DNA from: Lichenifustis flavocetrariae
GTDB lineage: Bacteria; Pseudomonadota; Alphaproteobacteria; Rhizobiales; Beijerinckiaceae
Direction of reading: 5' to 3'
NCBI RefSeq assembly: GCF_026130545.1
Contig: NZ_JAMOIM010000024.1
Location: forward strand, 1 to 64,000
DNA length: 64,000 bases
Every line of letters starts with the position of its first letter. Positions within the stretch are counted from its first letter, which is position 1. Of the stretch, positions 62,963 through 64,000 are shown one piece after another. The translations under genes were made by a program, and so were the position numbers. Below the pieces are notes generated by a model. It searched no databases, was not told the origin of the DNA, and worked only from the letters and a program-made list of their open reading frames with translations.

Positions 62963-64000
62963 TCAAGGCACGATCCGGGTTTGCGAGGCCTGCACTCGGG
63001 CGGTACCCATGAACGGCACCGCCTTACCGTTGCCGCCGGGCTGCGGCTCCATGTCGTATAGACGGCTGTTCCACTTCAATCCAAGGAGCGTGTGCAAACC
63101 TACGAACACGATCGCAACCATGAAAGCGAAGGCGAAACCGGCGCCGATCAAGAGAAGGCGGCTCCATCCGATGGGCCGAAACGGCGTCGTAGGCGGATCG
63201 ACAATCTGGACCTTCAACTTGGTTTCCCGGGCAAATTGCAGACGCTGGTCTTCGGCCGCCCTTCGATAGGTCTGAAAGGCCTCTGTTGCGATGTCGATGT
63301 TGCGGCCGACCTTGTCATAAGCGGCCTCGGCCGACTGGAGGACCGTCAAACGTGCGCGCAGGGATGCCAGCGTGTCCTTTACCTCACGCAATCCCGCCGC
63401 AAGTGCGCTTTCGGCGGCTGCGATCTGGCTGTCGATACCGCGCGATTGACGACTGTCGGCAGTAAACTCGGTTTCGGCCTTGGCACGCTCGATGCGGAGG
63501 GCGCTGATCTGACCGCGCAGCGTTGCGATCTGGCTGCCCGCCATTGATCCCGCCTCGCCGGCCAAATTTTCCAAATTGGATGGCTCATTATCGGCCGTCG
63601 TCCCTTGCAAAAGGCCGGTCAGACGGTCGATGCGGGCCGCCACGGTCTGCTTTTCTCGCTTTAGATCGACAATCCCGTAGGTCACGTCTAAGTCGTGGCG
63701 CTCGCGCTCGGCAGCGTCGAGGTCGTCTGCGGCACGGCGGATCTGCCGATCCATAATGTCTGGGCTGTCGACCCGTCCAGTCAGGCCGACGACCGTATCG
63801 ATGTAGTTCTTGAGAAAACGATCTAAAAATAGGGGGGGCACCTGCAGGCTGCGCCATTGAAACGACACCTGGATAATCTGAGCCTGCCTCACAGGATAAA
63901 TCCGCAAAGCCTTGCCGACCTGCTCGATCAGCTTGTCACGCGGGCTGACATGCTCGGCCAGCATTAGCGTCGACAAGACGGTGTCGAGGGCTGCTTGCAG
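62963..64000 (-). CDS. Wzz/Wzc-type chain-length protein (continues past the window end)
   Basis: The C-terminal 345 or more residues of a polysaccharide co-polymerase. A long coiled coil (about 80-260 of the visible part) ends in a membrane helix LLLIGAGFAFAFMVAIVFVG preceded by the proline motif DPPTTPFRPIGW, the standard Wzz/GumC end. The frame is open to position 64000, so the N-terminal helix is outside the window. No tyrosine kinase domain follows the helix. It converges on the flippase gene with a 35-base gap. Confidence 0.8.
   Translation of the reverse strand: MQAALDTVLSTLMLAEHVSPRDKLIEQVGKALRIYPVRQAQIIQVSFQWRSLQVPPLFLDRFLKNYIDTVVGLTGRVDSPDIMDRQIRRAADDLDAAERERHDLDVTYGIVDLKREKQTVAARIDRLTGLLQGTTADNEPSNLENLAGEAGSMAGSQIATLRGQISALRIERAKAETEFTADSRQSRGIDSQIAAAESALAAGLREVKDTLASLRARLTVLQSAEAAYDKVGRNIDIATEAFQTYRRAAEDQRLQFARETKLKVQIVDPPTTPFRPIGWSRLLLIGAGFAFAFMVAIVFVGLHTLLGLKWNSRLYDMEPQPGGNGKAVPFMGTARVQASQTRIVP

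Noticed and set aside
1-64000. tRNA, rRNA, riboswitch or CRISPR array
   Set aside because: No cloverleaf-like, rRNA-like or regularly spaced repeat-spacer pattern was noticed on reading; a covariance-model scan would be needed to rule out small RNAs fully.

Overview
The window reads as a GC-rich alphaproteobacterial replicon, most like the Hyphomicrobiales (Methylobacterium/Beijerinckiaceae type). The basis is the GC-rich codon use, the VPLPA-CTERM sorting tails, the plasmid genes of the DUF932/DUF2493/DUF736 families and the MobF-type relaxase. A ParA/ribbon-helix-helix partition pair, a plasmid-type helix-turn-helix replication protein, a relaxase and a coupling protein together suggest a large plasmid or chromid, or a chromosome carrying an integrated plasmid. 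No type IV secretion channel genes, rRNA, tRNA or CRISPR array were seen.

Layout. 0-9 kb: three VPLPA-CTERM secreted proteins (a fourth is broken at the left edge), a serine recombinase/HNH pair, an atypical PhoB-like regulator, and a TetR gene divergent from a GFA - methyltransferase - DUF1761 operon with a clear operator between. 8.6-15.7 kb: a 950-residue beta-propeller/phosphoesterase, a dead insertion sequence, a small secreted protein, a second serine recombinase and a membrane diguanylate cyclase. 15.7-19.6 kb: plasmid core (RHH protein, ParA, DUF2513, tyrosine recombinase, replication protein), with a recurring operator-like array beside each minus-strand gene and a probable antisense RNA in the rep leader. 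20-25 kb: signalling block of a chemoreceptor, a GGDEF-EAL protein and a translationally coupled BLUF photoreceptor. 25.5-28 kb: transposon debris, including a 698-bp Tn3-derived element with perfect-length 38-bp ends. 27.8-46.1 kb: plasmid backbone (DUF932, ParB-like, toprim, DUF2493, BrnTA, DUF736, DnaQ-like exonuclease, coupling-protein operon, IS66 relic, relaxase). 46.5-49.9 kb: a methyltransferase, a gamma-glutamyltranspeptidase cut off by a repeat, and a second HNH module. 49.9-64 kb: an exopolysaccharide locus of the exosortase-associated kind (acyltransferase, ligase/polymerase, priming sugar transferase, two glycosyltransferases, GNAT, two deacetylases, export protein, flippase, chain-length protein).

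How it fits together. The EPS locus and the VPLPA-CTERM proteins belong to the same envelope-matrix biology, although no exosortase gene is in view. Three c-di-GMP or chemosensory proteins plus a blue-light sensor could feed into matrix production. Decay is widespread: an approximately 89-bp repeat sits at the broken ends of two truncated genes, and several plasmid genes (parB-like, dnaQ-like, resolvase, transposases) carry frameshifts. Either the replicon is eroding or the assembly has indel errors; the reads would tell which.
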